Assembly (NCBI RefSeq): GCF_007859275.1
Contig: NZ_VOHC01000005.1
Location: forward strand, 1 to 64,000
DNA length: 64,000 nucleotides
Origin: Planomicrobium sp. CPCC 101079
GTDB lineage: Bacteria; Bacillota; Bacilli; Bacillales_A; Planococcaceae
Reading direction: 5' to 3'
Shown here: piece by piece, positions 28,828-38,303 of the stretch
How positions within the stretch are numbered: position 1 is the first letter of the stretch
How the letters are laid out: every line of letters begins with the position of its first letter
Notes under the pieces: model-generated
Database searches by the model: none
What the model was told of the DNA's origin: nothing
The model's input: the letters and a program-made list of their open reading frames with translations, nothing else
Translations under genes and position numbers: made by a program

Positions 28828-30129
28828 ATGATGATTAAGAAGAAAACGCTTACAGTCTTGTTATCTGCGGTTGTTTCATCTTTCATGTTGGTTGGATGTT
28901 CGTCTGATTCAGGCGAGAAATCAAGTGCAAGTGGAGAAAAAGAAATCCAGTTTATGCATTTATGGCCAGAGGGCAGTTCGAAAAAACATTATGACGTGGT
29001 AAATGACATTATCGCGGATTACGAAAAAGAGAACGAAGGCGTTAAAGTAGATTTGGAAGTTTTAAGCAATGAACAATATAAAGACAAACTGCGTGTTCTA
29101 TCCACATCAAAAGAATTGCCGGATGTCGGCTTGACTTGGTCTGCAGGATTCCTTGAGCCTTATGTGGGCGGCAACATGTTCGCGCCGCTTGATGATGTAA
29201 TCGAATCGGATCTGAAAGATGCTTTCGTTCCTGGAACTGCAGAAGCGTACGCAATCGACGACAAGACATACGGCCTTCCATTGGAATTGAACATTGTATC
29301 GCTTTACTACAATGAAAAAATGTTCAAAGACAACAACATCGAAGTACCGGCAACTTACGAAGAGTTGATCGAAGCATCAAAAGCATTCAGAGAAAAAGGC
29401 ATTCAGCCTGTTGCTCTAGGAAACAGAGATTCTTGGACTGGGTCCATGTGGTATATGTACTTGGCTGACCGAATCGGTGGTGCTGATACATTGAACAAAG
29501 CAATCGACCGTTCTGGAAGCTTTGAAGACCCTGCGCTAGTTGAAGCAGCTAAAGAAGTTCAAAACCTTGTAGACAACGGCGTTTTCGTTGATGGTTTCAA
29601 CGGCCTGGCGGATGAAGAAGCGAAGAGCATGTTCATGAGCGGGCAATCGCCAATGTACTTGATCGCAACTTGGGATCTTCCGAACTACACAACAAACGAA
29701 GATGTACCGCAAGAATTCAGAGACTCTGTTAAATATATGAACTTCCCGACTGTAAAAGGACAGGGCGACATGAGCAGCTTTGTCGGCGGCCCTGGCGTTG
29801 GATTGTTTGTAGCTGAAGATTCAGATGTAAAAGAAGAAGCGAAAGATTTTGCAGCTTACTTTGTTAAAGAGTGGGGCGAAAAAGCTGTTACTGAAGCTGG
29901 CGTAATCCCTGCAACAAAAGTGGATGCGGAATCGTTGGACCTTCCACAAATGTATACAGATATCCTCAATGAACTGAACACCGCAAGCAACATCACTTTG
30001 TTTGCTGATGTTCAAATGAGCCCTGGCGTAGCGCAAACTCACCTAGATTCGATCCAAGCGCTATTTGGAAAAGAAATGACGCCGGAAGAGTTTGCAAAAG
30101 CGCACGAAGATGCTCTTTCGAAGCAGTAA
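28828..30129 (+). CDS. ABC importer binding lipoprotein, xylo-oligosaccharide type
   Basis: This 433-aa CUT1 binding protein has a lipoprotein signal peptide with lipobox LVGC (Cys about 25) and a Ser/Gly linker. The mature domain starts IQFMHLWPEGSSKKHYDVV. A GGGGG block (28818-28822) fits ATG 28828. Substrate (xylose, xylobiose or arabinoxylo-oligomers) is inferred from XylR control and the neighbouring cytosolic GH43. The sequence resembles FrlO in overall pattern, which fits one binding-protein subfamily serving two importers. Confidence 0.83.
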   Translation: MMIKKKTLTVLLSAVVSSFMLVGCSSDSGEKSSASGEKEIQFMHLWPEGSSKKHYDVVNDIIADYEKENEGVKVDLEVLSNEQYKDKLRVLSTSKELPDVGLTWSAGFLEPYVGGNMFAPLDDVIESDLKDAFVPGTAEAYAIDDKTYGLPLELNIVSLYYNEKMFKDNNIEVPATYEELIEASKAFREKGIQPVALGNRDSWTGSMWYMYLADRIGGADTLNKAIDRSGSFEDPALVEAAKEVQNLVDNGVFVDGFNGLADEEAKSMFMSGQSPMYLIATWDLPNYTTNEDVPQEFRDSVKYMNFPTVKGQGDMSSFVGGPGVGLFVAEDSDVKEEAKDFAAYFVKEWGEKAVTEAGVIPATKVDAESLDLPQMYTDILNELNTASNITLFADVQMSPGVAQTHLDSIQALFGKEMTPEEFAKAHEDALSKQ

Positions 30130-30156
30130 AATAGCACGTTTGTAGCCAGATTAAAA

Positions 30157-30190
30157 AAGAGGGGACGTCCTTAATTTGGACTCTCCTCTT
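30157..30190 (+). terminator. intercistronic hairpin after the binding-protein gene
   Basis: AAGAGGGGACGTCC pairs imperfectly with GGACTCTCCTCTT, with no T-run. Same position as the hairpins in the ugp and frl operons. Confidence 0.65.
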
Positions 30191-30220
30191 CTACTTTCTA
30201 AGGATATGGGGTGGAATGTA

Positions 30221-31099
30221 ATGAACAAAGTCATGTCGAATAAGCTGTTTATCGCATTTTATATCGCGCCAGCCCTATTGATGATCACTATACTGATCTT
30301 CATTCCGCTAATCCTTTCGGGATATTACGGATTGATGGACTGGGACGGCATCGGTGCTAAAACGTTTATTGGGTTAGAAAATTATATTGCCGGAATCCAA
30401 GACAAGCTGTTTTGGAACAGTGCCTTGCATTCGTTTTTACTGGCGATATTCTCTACCTTCAGTTTAGCGATTTACCTGCTTGTTTCGTTTATCTTAGCTT
30501 CAAAAATCAAAGGATCTGATTTTTTAAGAAAAATTTACCTCATTCCGATGCTTTTATCTTCTGTGGCAATCGCTCAGCTTTGGGTGAAAATGTACAACCC
30601 GTCAAACGGGATGCTGAACGCTTTTCTTAATATGATCGGCATAGATAACCCGCCGACATGGTTGGCAAATCCATCTATCGTGCTGTACGCGATTTTTATT
30701 CCGATTTTATGGCAATACGCAGGTTTTTATATTTTGATCTATTACGCAGCGTTGAAAAACATTCCGGAATCATTGATTGAAGCGGCAAGAATTGATGGAG
30801 CCACTCCAGCCCAGATTGCCCTTCGCATCAAATTGCCATTGATCAAGGAAGTGGTTAGCGTAACGATTGTCCTTGCGATTGTCGGATCTCTGAAATACTT
30901 CGATTTGATTTATGTCATGACTGCCGGCGGACCAAACGGCGCCAGTGAAGTTATGGCATCGTATATGTACAAGTTGGCGTTCTCAAGCTATAACTTCGGC
31001 TACGGAAGCGCAATCGGCTTCTTATTGCTGGTCATCACATTGATCGTGACCTTCATCATCCGTAAAGTTACTGCTACTAAAGAAAGAATCGAATATTAA
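30221..31099 (+). CDS. ABC importer permease
   Basis: This 292-aa inner-membrane permease has six predicted helices. The EAA loop is IEAARIDGATPAQIALRIKL. GGGGTGG fits ATG 30221, while the longer in-frame start at 30176 would lie inside the hairpin and is rejected. With the next gene it forms the xyloside translocation pore. Confidence 0.87.
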   Translation: MNKVMSNKLFIAFYIAPALLMITILIFIPLILSGYYGLMDWDGIGAKTFIGLENYIAGIQDKLFWNSALHSFLLAIFSTFSLAIYLLVSFILASKIKGSDFLRKIYLIPMLLSSVAIAQLWVKMYNPSNGMLNAFLNMIGIDNPPTWLANPSIVLYAIFIPILWQYAGFYILIYYAALKNIPESLIEAARIDGATPAQIALRIKLPLIKEVVSVTIVLAIVGSLKYFDLIYVMTAGGPNGASEVMASYMYKLAFSSYNFGYGSAIGFLLLVITLIVTFIIRKVTATKERIEY

Positions 31100-31114
31100 G
31101 AGGAGGTTTGTTTG

Positions 31115-31936
31115 ATGAATCGCATTGGTTATTTCTTTTTATACGCATGTCTGATTGCAGTGGCATTATTTCAAATCCTCCCATTGGTTTGGCTGTTCAT
31201 GTTTTCTCTGAAAAGCAACGCGGAAATTTTCGCAGGATCGCCGTTTTCGCTGCCAAGCGAGTTCAGATGGGAAAACTACCAGAAAGTTTGGGATGGCGGA
31301 ATCGCCACGTATTTCTTTAACAGTGTATGGATCACCGTGGCAGCAATTGTTTTAACGGTATTGTTCGCAAGCATGGCCGCTTTTGCCATTACGCGTATGC
31401 GTTGGAAGTTGAGCGGACTGGTGCTCGGCTTGTTCATGGTCGGTTTGATGATTCCGATCCACTCGGCGTTGATTCCACTTTACAGCATGTTCTTGAGCGT
31501 CGATTTGATCGACAATCCGCTTGCAATTGTTCTAACGTACACGGCTTATAATTTGCCGATTACACTGATGATCCTTTTGGGCTTCTACTACACCTTGCCG
31601 CATGAGATCGAAGAAGCAGCGGTCATTGACGGCTGTTCGGTCAACCGGATGTTCTTCCGGATTATATTGCCGATGACAACACCAATTATGGCGACAACAA
31701 TCGTCATCAACATGATTTACAACTGGAATGAATTCGTGTTTGTAAACACGTTTATCAGTTCTGAGAAATACAAGACATTGACGGTCGGCATCCAAAACTT
31801 CATTGGCCAGTATATGACGGATTGGGGAGCAATCGGTGCAACGCTTATCATCAGCGTCTTGCCCATCATCATCGCCTTTATCTTCTTCAGCAATAAAGTG
31901 GTCGAAGGAATTTCTTCAAGCGCGGTCAAAGGATAA
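31115..31936 (+). CDS. ABC importer permease
   Basis: This 273-aa partner permease has the EAA loop IEEAAVIDGCSVNRMFFRII and the C-terminal VVEGISSSAVKG tail typical of MalG-type proteins. AGGAGG at 31101-31106 selects ATG 31115. No ATPase gene follows, so the importer must borrow an MsmX/UgpC-type ATPase. Confidence 0.87.
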   Translation: MNRIGYFFLYACLIAVALFQILPLVWLFMFSLKSNAEIFAGSPFSLPSEFRWENYQKVWDGGIATYFFNSVWITVAAIVLTVLFASMAAFAITRMRWKLSGLVLGLFMVGLMIPIHSALIPLYSMFLSVDLIDNPLAIVLTYTAYNLPITLMILLGFYYTLPHEIEEAAVIDGCSVNRMFFRIILPMTTPIMATTIVINMIYNWNEFVFVNTFISSEKYKTLTVGIQNFIGQYMTDWGAIGATLIISVLPIIIAFIFFSNKVVEGISSSAVKG

Positions 31937-31946
31937 TGGAAACATA

Positions 31947-32000
31947 AAAAAGGCTTCACGTAGTAGGGGATGTGCCCCTATTGTGTGAAGCCTTTTTACA
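31947..32000. terminator. bidirectional terminator
   Basis: AAAAAGGCTTCAC pairs with GTGAAGCCTTTTT, with inner AGGGG/CCCCT. It closes the ABC operon and the converging yesL-like gene. Confidence 0.88.
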
Positions 32001-32007
32001 AAGTCTC

Positions 32008-32631
32008 CTATTCTGACACGCTCTCTGTCTGGCCGCTGGCTTTGGTGAATGCATGCAAAGCGAACCACATGGTGATGAATGCATACAAGCTGCCGCCGAA
32101 GATGACGGCTAAGGCAGGGACTAGGCTCATAAGAAAATAGAGTGGCACCAAGGTCAGGAGGATCAATGCGTTGTTGATGGGATTGATCAACATGAGCAAA
32201 AAGGAGTTTTTGATGACGCTCCGTACTTTAATATCGTAATGGACAAAGCTCGGAAAAAGGTAAAACAGAAACAACACAAACAGCAGCATAAAGGCGAATA
32301 GAGGGACATATGTCCAAGATAAAAGTTCGGCGCTGCCTTGAATATAGAAAATGTCGAGCGCAATCAGGGCAATGACGGCAGCGACAACCAAGCCGAGCCG
32401 GTTGCTTTTCCAGAAGTCCGTGCGGTAATGGCTCCAGAATGTTTTAAAAACCGGTTTGTCGGTATTGCCTCTTAGCCATTCACGGCTGACGGCAAACATG
32501 GCGGTGGTGGAAGGGAAAAAGCCCAATAGGATGCCGCCGGCGAGAGTAAAGACGATCCACAATAAGTTTAAATAGGCGAAGCGGGTGATCCATTCCAAAA
32601 TCGTATAAATAAAACTGCTCGTAGCGTTCAT
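32008..32631 (-). CDS. YesL-like DUF624 membrane protein
   Basis: This 207-aa integral membrane protein has about five hydrophobic segments. The DUF624 signature WITRFAYLNLLWIVFTLAGG leads into GFFPSTTAMFAVSREWLRG. Members sit beside CUT1 importers and polysaccharide genes across Firmicutes (B. subtilis YesL); function unknown. The start is uncertain. ATG 32631 gives the family-like N-terminus with a 12-nt spacing from AAGGA, and ATG 32643 abuts that site. No XylR-type site was seen upstream on its strand. Confidence 0.82.
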   Translation of the reverse strand: MNATSSFIYTILEWITRFAYLNLLWIVFTLAGGILLGFFPSTTAMFAVSREWLRGNTDKPVFKTFWSHYRTDFWKSNRLGLVVAAVIALIALDIFYIQGSAELLSWTYVPLFAFMLLFVLFLFYLFPSFVHYDIKVRSVIKNSFLLMLINPINNALILLTLVPLYFLMSLVPALAVIFGGSLYAFITMWFALHAFTKASGQTESVSE

Positions 32632-32766
32632 TAGAATATCCATCCTTGCAATAGTTTTTAGCGGCTTCTCATCAAAATGAAAAGGATTCCATAAAATCAT
32701 ACACTAAGCAGGCAAAAAAGTTCACTATTTCAGCCGGCAAATTTCTTAACATAAATAAAGTACGAA

Positions 32767-32830
32767 ACTTTGTTCAACTAATAGACAAACTAACGATATG
32801 TTGTTATAGTTTAATTGTAAGCCTTTTCAT
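32767..32830 (+). promoter_or_regulatory. xylA promoter, XylR operator and cre
   Basis: ACTTTGTTCAACTAATAGAC, running on to 32794, repeats the pattern of the two other xyl sites. The -35 TAGACA (32782-32787) and -10 TATAGT (32805-32810) have 17-bp spacing. TTGTAAGCCTTTTCAT (32815-32830) is a one-mismatch cre. Confidence 0.8.
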
Positions 32831-32892
32831 TTATATTCTTGTGTTTTTACATATTCACCGAGTAACTTAAACGATTTTAGGAGGCAAAAACT

Positions 32893-34227
32893 ATGGTTTA
32901 TTTCCAGAACATTGACAAAATTAAGTTTGAAGGGGCAACTTCGAAAAACCCTTACGCATTTAAATTCTATAACCCGGAAGAAAAAGTGGGCGGCAAAACA
33001 ATGGAAGAAATTTTGCGCTATGCAGTTTCTTACTGGCACACATTCACGATGGACGGCTCAGATCCATTTGGTGCAGGCACAATGCAGCGCTCTTGGGACA
33101 AGTACAGCGAATTGGATTTGGCAAAAGCGCGTGTTGAGGCTTCGTTTGAATTCTATAACAAACTGGATGTGCCATTCTTCTGTTTCCACGATGCGGATAT
33201 CGCGCCAGAAGGCAGCAATTTAAGAGAATCAAACCAAAACTTGGATACAGTTGTCGGCATGATCAAAGATTACATGAAAGACAGCAAAGCGAAATTGCTT
33301 TGGAACACAGCGAACAACTTTACACATCCTCGCTTCGTCCATGGCGCAGCAACTTCAAGCAACGCTGACGTGTTCGCTTACTCAGCGGCAAAAGTGAAAA
33401 AAGGTTTGGAAATCGGCAAAGAGCTTGGCGCTGAAAACTATGTATTCTGGGGCGGGCGCGAAGGATACGAAACGCTTCTGAACACAAACATGAAATTGGA
33501 ATTGGACAACTTGGGCCGCTTCTATCACATGGCGGTTGAGTACGCGAAAGAAATCGGCTTTGACGCCCAGTTCTTAATCGAGCCAAAACCAAAAGAGCCG
33601 ACAACGCACCAATACGATTACGACGTCGCTACAGCTCACGCATTTTTACAAAATTACGGTCTTGCAGACCAATTCAAATTCAACATCGAAGCGAACCACG
33701 CAACGCTTGCTGGGCACACGTTCGAGCACGAGCTTCACTATGCACGCATTAACGGGATGCTTGGATCGGTTGACGCCAACCAAGGCGATCCGTTGCTTGG
33801 CTGGGACACAGATGAATTCCCGACAGACCTTTGGACAACGACGCTTGCGATGTATGAGATCCTTCAAAACGGCGGACTTGGCCGCGGCGGTTTGAACTTT
33901 GACGCAAAAGTGCGCCGTGGATCATTCGAACAGGAAGATTTGTTCCACGCACACATTGCTGGGATGGATTCGTTTGCAGTAGGTTTGCGCGTTGCCCAAA
34001 GCTTGATCGATGACAAAGTATTGGAAAACGTAGTGGACGAGCGCTACAAAACCTACACTGAAGGCATCGGACTTGATATCGTTTCTGGGAACACCGACTT
34101 CCATAAGCTTGAACAGTATGCTCTTGGCTTAACGGATATCAAACAAACATCCGGGCGCCTTGAGTTGATCAAATCTACGATCAACCAGTATTTATTGCAA
34201 GCTTTCGCAACTGCAAACGTACGTTAA
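32893..34227 (+). CDS. xylA: xylose isomerase
   Basis: This 444-aa cytosolic TIM-barrel metalloenzyme interconverts D-xylose and D-xylulose. Catalytic His is in [13 protein letters not shown]; metal ligands are in [33 protein letters not shown] and SVDANQGD. Length fits the class II enzymes of Bacilli. AGGAGG is 9 nt before the ATG. It forms an operon with xylB, under XylR and probably CcpA. Confidence 0.96.
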   Translation: MVYFQNIDKIKFEGATSKNPYAFKFYNPEEKVGGKTMEEILRYAVSYWHTFTMDGSDPFGAGTMQRSWDKYSELDLAKARVEASFEFYNKLDVPFFCFHDADIAPEGSNLRESNQNLDTVVGMIKDYMKDSKAKLLWNTANNFTHPRFVHGAATSSNADVFAYSAAKVKKGLEIGKELGAENYVFWGGREGYETLLNTNMKLELDNLGRFYHMAVEYAKEIGFDAQFLIEPKPKEPTTHQYDYDVATAHAFLQNYGLADQFKFNIEANHATLAGHTFEHELHYARINGMLGSVDANQGDPLLGWDTDEFPTDLWTTTLAMYEILQNGGLGRGGLNFDAKVRRGSFEQEDLFHAHIAGMDSFAVGLRVAQSLIDDKVLENVVDERYKTYTEGIGLDIVSGNTDFHKLEQYALGLTDIKQTSGRLELIKSTINQYLLQAFATANVR

Positions 34228-34256
34228 TTGAAGTTTCTAATGGCAGGAGTGTTTCT

Positions 34257-35756
34257 ATGAAGTATGTAATCGGAGTGGACTTAGGCACAAGCGCGGTAAA
34301 AATCTTACTCGTCAACAAACAAGGCGAAGTGGTCCAAAGCGTATCGAAGCCTTATCCACTGATCCAGGAAAAAACCGGATACAGCGAACAAAATCCAAAA
34401 GATTGGGTAGAGCAAACAACTTCCGGGCTGGCTGATCTCCTGAAGGATTTTGGTGGGGATATCGGGGATATTGAAGGCATCAGTTTTTCGGGGCAGATGC
34501 ACGGACTTGTTTTGCTGGATGAGCATAACGAAGTGCTGCGTCCGGCGATTCTCTGGAATGACACACGGACCACCTTGCAATGCCAGCAGATTTACGACTT
34601 GGTCGGCGAAGAGCGGTTGCTGCAAATTACCAAGAATCCAGCGCTTGAAGGATTTACGTTGCCAAAAATTTTATGGGTCAAACAATTTGAACCGGAAATT
34701 TTCAGCAAGGCCAAAACCTTTGTGCTGCCGAAAGATTACTTGCGCTATAAATTGACTGGCCAGCTGCAGATGGAATATTCCGATGCAGCGGGAACACTGC
34801 TGCTTGATATCAGCAACAAAGAGTGGAGCACTGAACTGTGTAACTTGCTGGAATTGGATCCGTCGCTTTGCCCGCCGCTTGTTTATTCGCATGATGAAGT
34901 GGGAACGGTGACAGCTGAATTTGCGGCAGCATCCGGCCTTGCGGAATCGACGCGCGTGTTCGCTGGCGGAGCCGACAACGCATGCGGTGCAATCGGTGCA
35001 GGGATATTGGAAGACGGGAAAACGCTTTGCAGCATCGGGACATCCGGTGTCGTATTGTCATACGAAGCGAGTGAAGACAAAGACTTTGGCGGCAAGGTCC
35101 ATTACTTCAACCACGGCGCACCGGATGTGTTTTATACGATGGGCGTCACGCTTGCAGCAGGATACAGCTTGACCTGGTTCAAGGAGACATTCGCACCGGA
35201 TGAATCGTTCGGCGATTTGTTAGCTGAAATTGGGACGGTTCCGGCCGGTTCGAACGGCTTGTTGTTCACGCCTTATTTAGTGGGCGAACGGACGCCTCAT
35301 GCAGATGCGGCAATCCGCGCCAGCTTTATCGGCATGGACAGCTCGCACCGGCGGAAAGACTTTGCGCGGGCAGTCCTTGAAGGCATCACCTTCTCTTTGA
35401 ATGAATCGATTGAAATCTTCCGCCAGAATGGCAAGAAAATTGATACCATCGTCTCGATCGGCGGAGGAGCACAAAACGAAGATTGGCTCCAAATGCAGGC
35501 GGATATTTTCAACGCGAAAATCGTCCGGCTGACAAGCGAACAAGGACCAGGCATGGGTGCGGCGATGCTTGCTGCTTTCGGCAGCGGTTGGTTTGATTCA
35601 TTGCAATCGTGTGCAGATGCGTTTTTGCAGGAAGACAAACGATTTGAACCGAATGCAGAAGCTGTTGCAGCTTATCAAAAGATGTTCGCGATTTACCAGG
35701 ACGTTTACGGGCAAACAAAAGAGTTGAACGAAAAACTTTTAGAATTCCGTAAATAA
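34257..35756 (+). CDS. xylB: xylulokinase
   Basis: This 499-aa FGGY-family kinase phosphorylates D-xylulose to xylulose-5-phosphate, the entry to the pentose phosphate pathway. N-terminal VDLGTSAVKILLV is the first phosphate loop. SFSGQMHGLVLLD carries the substrate-binding Met-His. VSIGGGAQNEDWLQMQADIF is the C-terminal ATP site. GGCAGGAG lies before the ATG, 29 bp after xylA. A symmetrical terminator follows. Confidence 0.95.
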   Translation: MKYVIGVDLGTSAVKILLVNKQGEVVQSVSKPYPLIQEKTGYSEQNPKDWVEQTTSGLADLLKDFGGDIGDIEGISFSGQMHGLVLLDEHNEVLRPAILWNDTRTTLQCQQIYDLVGEERLLQITKNPALEGFTLPKILWVKQFEPEIFSKAKTFVLPKDYLRYKLTGQLQMEYSDAAGTLLLDISNKEWSTELCNLLELDPSLCPPLVYSHDEVGTVTAEFAAASGLAESTRVFAGGADNACGAIGAGILEDGKTLCSIGTSGVVLSYEASEDKDFGGKVHYFNHGAPDVFYTMGVTLAAGYSLTWFKETFAPDESFGDLLAEIGTVPAGSNGLLFTPYLVGERTPHADAAIRASFIGMDSSHRRKDFARAVLEGITFSLNESIEIFRQNGKKIDTIVSIGGGAQNEDWLQMQADIFNAKIVRLTSEQGPGMGAAMLAAFGSGWFDSLQSCADAFLQEDKRFEPNAEAVAAYQKMFAIYQDVYGQTKELNEKLLEFRK

Positions 35757-35764
35757 GGATATAG

Positions 35765-35797
35765 AATAAGAGCCTCAACTTGTTGAGGCTCTTATTT
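35765..35797. terminator. terminator after xylAB
   Basis: AATAAGAGCCTCAAC pairs perfectly with GTTGAGGCTCTTATT. Confidence 0.88.
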
Positions 35798-35856
35798 GTA
35801 AAGTAGTTATAGACATGAAGGAATTCATTTAAATTAAGAATGGTGAGGTGCGGAAA

Positions 35857-36840
35857 ATGAATTATCGCCAAATTGGCAAGACGGATTTGAATGTAAGTGA
35901 ATTGAGCTTCGGCACTTGGGCGATTGGAGGTTCGTGGGGTTCTACGGACGACCAGGAATCGCTGCGGGCTCTGGATTATGCGATGGACAACGGTGTCAAC
36001 TTTTTTGATACGGCGGACGTTTACGGGGATGGCCACGCAGAAGAATTGCTTGCGAAAGCGACAAAAGGAAGACACTCCGAAATCCACATTGCAACGAAGT
36101 TTTGCCGGGCTGGAGATATTTACGATCCTGCGACGTATTCGATGGAAAGCGTTACGAAATACGCAGAAGGCAGCTTGAAACGGTTAGGGCGTGAACAAAT
36201 TGACTTGTTCCAAATCCATTGCCCGCCAATAGAAATTTTAAAAGACGGCCAAGTGTTTGAGGTGTTGGACCGCTTGAAAGAACAAGGGAAAATCCGCTAT
36301 TACGGCGTCAGCGTCGAAACGGTGGAAGAAGGCTTATTGTGCATGGAAAACCCGAATGTCAGCAGCCTGCAAGTGATTTTCAATATATTCCGCCAAAAGC
36401 CGCTGGAAGAATTGTTCCCGAAAGCCCAGGAAAAAGGGGTTGGCCTTCTCGCACGCGTCCCATTGGCAAGCGGGTTGCTGACTGGGAAGTTTAAAGCGGA
36501 TTCGCAGTTTGAAGAAGACGACCACCGGAATTTCAACCGCGACGGCGCTGCGTTTAATGTCGGTGAAACGTTTGCTGGATTGGAATTCAAAAAAGGCGTC
36601 GAACTGAGCGACAAGTTGGAATGGATTGAAAACAACCGCGGGAACCGGACTCGCGCCGCACTGAAATGGATTTTGGAACACGAAGCCATCTCCACTGTCA
36701 TCCCGGGATTCAAGAATGTAAAACAAGTGGAAGACAATCTTCAGGCATTGAATGCAGCGCCTTTCACAGAAGAAGAATTGTCACGTTTGGAACAGTTCTA
36801 TGCGGAAGAAGTGCGTCCGGAGATTCGCGGACCTTATTGA
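35857..36840 (+). CDS. aldo/keto reductase
   Basis: This 327-aa NADPH-dependent oxidoreductase belongs to the AKR11/YhdN-like bacterial group. The catalytic tetrad is visible as Asp and Tyr in FFDTADVYGDG, Lys in IATKFCR and His in FQIHCPP. The C-terminal VIPGFKNVKQVEDNL binds cofactor. GGTGAGG is 8 nt before ATG 35857; GTG 35848 overlaps the site. The substrate is unknown. Placement after xylAB would suit a sugar aldehyde, but a terminator separates them. Confidence 0.87.
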   Translation: MNYRQIGKTDLNVSELSFGTWAIGGSWGSTDDQESLRALDYAMDNGVNFFDTADVYGDGHAEELLAKATKGRHSEIHIATKFCRAGDIYDPATYSMESVTKYAEGSLKRLGREQIDLFQIHCPPIEILKDGQVFEVLDRLKEQGKIRYYGVSVETVEEGLLCMENPNVSSLQVIFNIFRQKPLEELFPKAQEKGVGLLARVPLASGLLTGKFKADSQFEEDDHRNFNRDGAAFNVGETFAGLEFKKGVELSDKLEWIENNRGNRTRAALKWILEHEAISTVIPGFKNVKQVEDNLQALNAAPFTEEELSRLEQFYAEEVRPEIRGPY

Positions 36841-36865
36841 TGTTTGCAGAGAAATTAATTTTTTG

Positions 36866-36898
36866 AACCGCCATGGAAGCTATTCCTTGGCGGTTTTT
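36866..36898 (+). terminator. terminator after aldo/keto reductase
   Basis: AACCGCCA pairs with TGGCGGTT across a 14-nt loop, then TTTCTTTTT. Confidence 0.75.
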
Positions 36899-36910
36899 CT
36901 TTTTGAAAGA

Positions 36911-37200
36911 TGGTTCATCATGAAGGCATTTGGATAGTTCATGTATCGAGTTCGATAATGGATGTAAGGACGCTGATGCTGCGTGAAAAAAGTTTTCCCC
37001 ATCCTTATTCTCCTCAAGAGCAACGCCAGCTCACATATTGTTCTTGGAGGCCATAGCTGAATGAATTCATATACAAACTGATATTCGTCACGAAAAAACG
37101 GTAGAAGTGCATGTATAGACTTTAAAAGTTTATGTAAGAAAAGGGATAGTTCATGTAAGAATGCAAAAAGCTCATGAAGAAAATTATGGAAACTCATTTC
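36911..37200 (+). repeat. 21-bp phased repeat, array B (11 recognisable units)
   Basis: Anchors (CATG or one-base variants) fall at 36919, 36940, 36961 and 36982, then at 37068, 37089, 37110, 37131, 37152, 37173 and 37194. Every step is 21 bp, with one 2-bp phase slip across the degenerate middle. The best units read AGTTCATGTAAGAATGCAAA and AGCTCATGAAGAAAATTATG. The array fills the gap between the reductase terminator and the LLM gene. A 105-codon minus-strand frame across it is judged spurious. Confidence 0.72.
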
Positions 37201-37304
37201 CCGTCAGCCGAGCGGTCCTGCTTTTTATTTTCAATGGGAGTGATACACTTATGTTGAGAAATGACTGTATCTATTAAAGAGTTGAAACATCAAGGAGGAA
37301 GTTT

Positions 37305-38303
37305 ATGCTGGCGTTGAACATTTTGGATTATTCCCCGATAGACGAGGGGGCGACAGCGAGAGACGCGCTGCTGCAAACAACGCAGCTTGCGCAACGGGCA
37401 GAGGCTCTTGGCTATTATCGCTTTTGGGTAGCGGAGCACCATCAAGTGTTTTCGGTGGCGGGCAGCTCGCCGGAAATGCTGATGATGCATTTGGCGACTT
37501 CGACCAAAACCATCCGCATCGGCTCAGGAGGCGTCATGCTGCCACATTACAGTCCGTACAAAGTGGCGGAGAATTTTCGGGTGCTTGAAGCGCTCCATCC
37601 GAACCGGATTGATCTTGGACTCGGCCGTTCCCGGAGTTTCCGGATTGTGAACCAGGCGCTGAATGAATCAAAGGGAATAAAAATTTCCTACGAGCAGCAA
37701 GTGCAGGATCTGCAAAAATACTTCACCGATGACAAAACGGCCGATCATCGCTTCCAGGAATTGATTGCCACACCGATCACTGAAACGGCGCCGGAGCTTT
37801 GGATGCTTGGGACCGGTGGAGAAAGCGCAGAAATTGCTGCAGCCAACGGCACGGCGTTTGCGTACGCACATTTTGCTAAACCGTCTCAAGCGGGCATAGA
37901 AGCCGTGAATGCATACCGGAAGCATTTTCAGCCGTCGAAACTATTGGCAGAGCCGAAAGTGATGGTTGCGGTTTTTGCGATTGTCGCGGAAACGGCGGAA
38001 CAAGCGGAAGAAATCGCAAAGGCATTCGACTTGTGGCTGTTGTTTGTGGAATCCAGTACACCGCCTCCGTATTATCCATCCATCGAAACAGTGAACAAGC
38101 GCGGCTTTAGTGCGTCAGAGCAGGAAAAAGTGGCGCGCAACCGCAAGCGGATGATTGTCGGGGATGCCAGTTATGTTAAAACAGAAATCGAGCGAATTGC
38201 TGCGCTTTATGAGGCAGATGAAGTCACCATCATCCCAAGCATCGCGGGAGCCGAAAACCGGATGAGGGAAATTGAGTTTTTGGCAAAAGCGTTCGGTTTG
38301 TAG
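37305..38303 (+). CDS. LLM-class flavin-dependent oxidoreductase
   Basis: This 332-aa luciferase-like monooxygenase has a TIM-barrel with YYRFWVAEHHQ, IRIGSGGVMLPHYSPYKVAENFRVL and IDLGLGRS, the pattern of the YceB/YwcH group. It uses FMNH2 and oxygen on an unknown substrate. AGGAGG is 8 nt before the ATG. It stands alone between two 21-bp repeat arrays. Confidence 0.88.
   Translation: MLALNILDYSPIDEGATARDALLQTTQLAQRAEALGYYRFWVAEHHQVFSVAGSSPEMLMMHLATSTKTIRIGSGGVMLPHYSPYKVAENFRVLEALHPNRIDLGLGRSRSFRIVNQALNESKGIKISYEQQVQDLQKYFTDDKTADHRFQELIATPITETAPELWMLGTGGESAEIAAANGTAFAYAHFAKPSQAGIEAVNAYRKHFQPSKLLAEPKVMVAVFAIVAETAEQAEEIAKAFDLWLLFVESSTPPPYYPSIETVNKRGFSASEQEKVARNRKRMIVGDASYVKTEIERIAALYEADEVTIIPSIAGAENRMREIEFLAKAFGL

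Noticed and set aside
36880-37197. A 105-codon minus-strand frame across array B
   Set aside because: No ribosome site; the Leu/Phe/His-rich product is the reverse reading of the 21-bp repeat, and it overlaps the reductase terminator.
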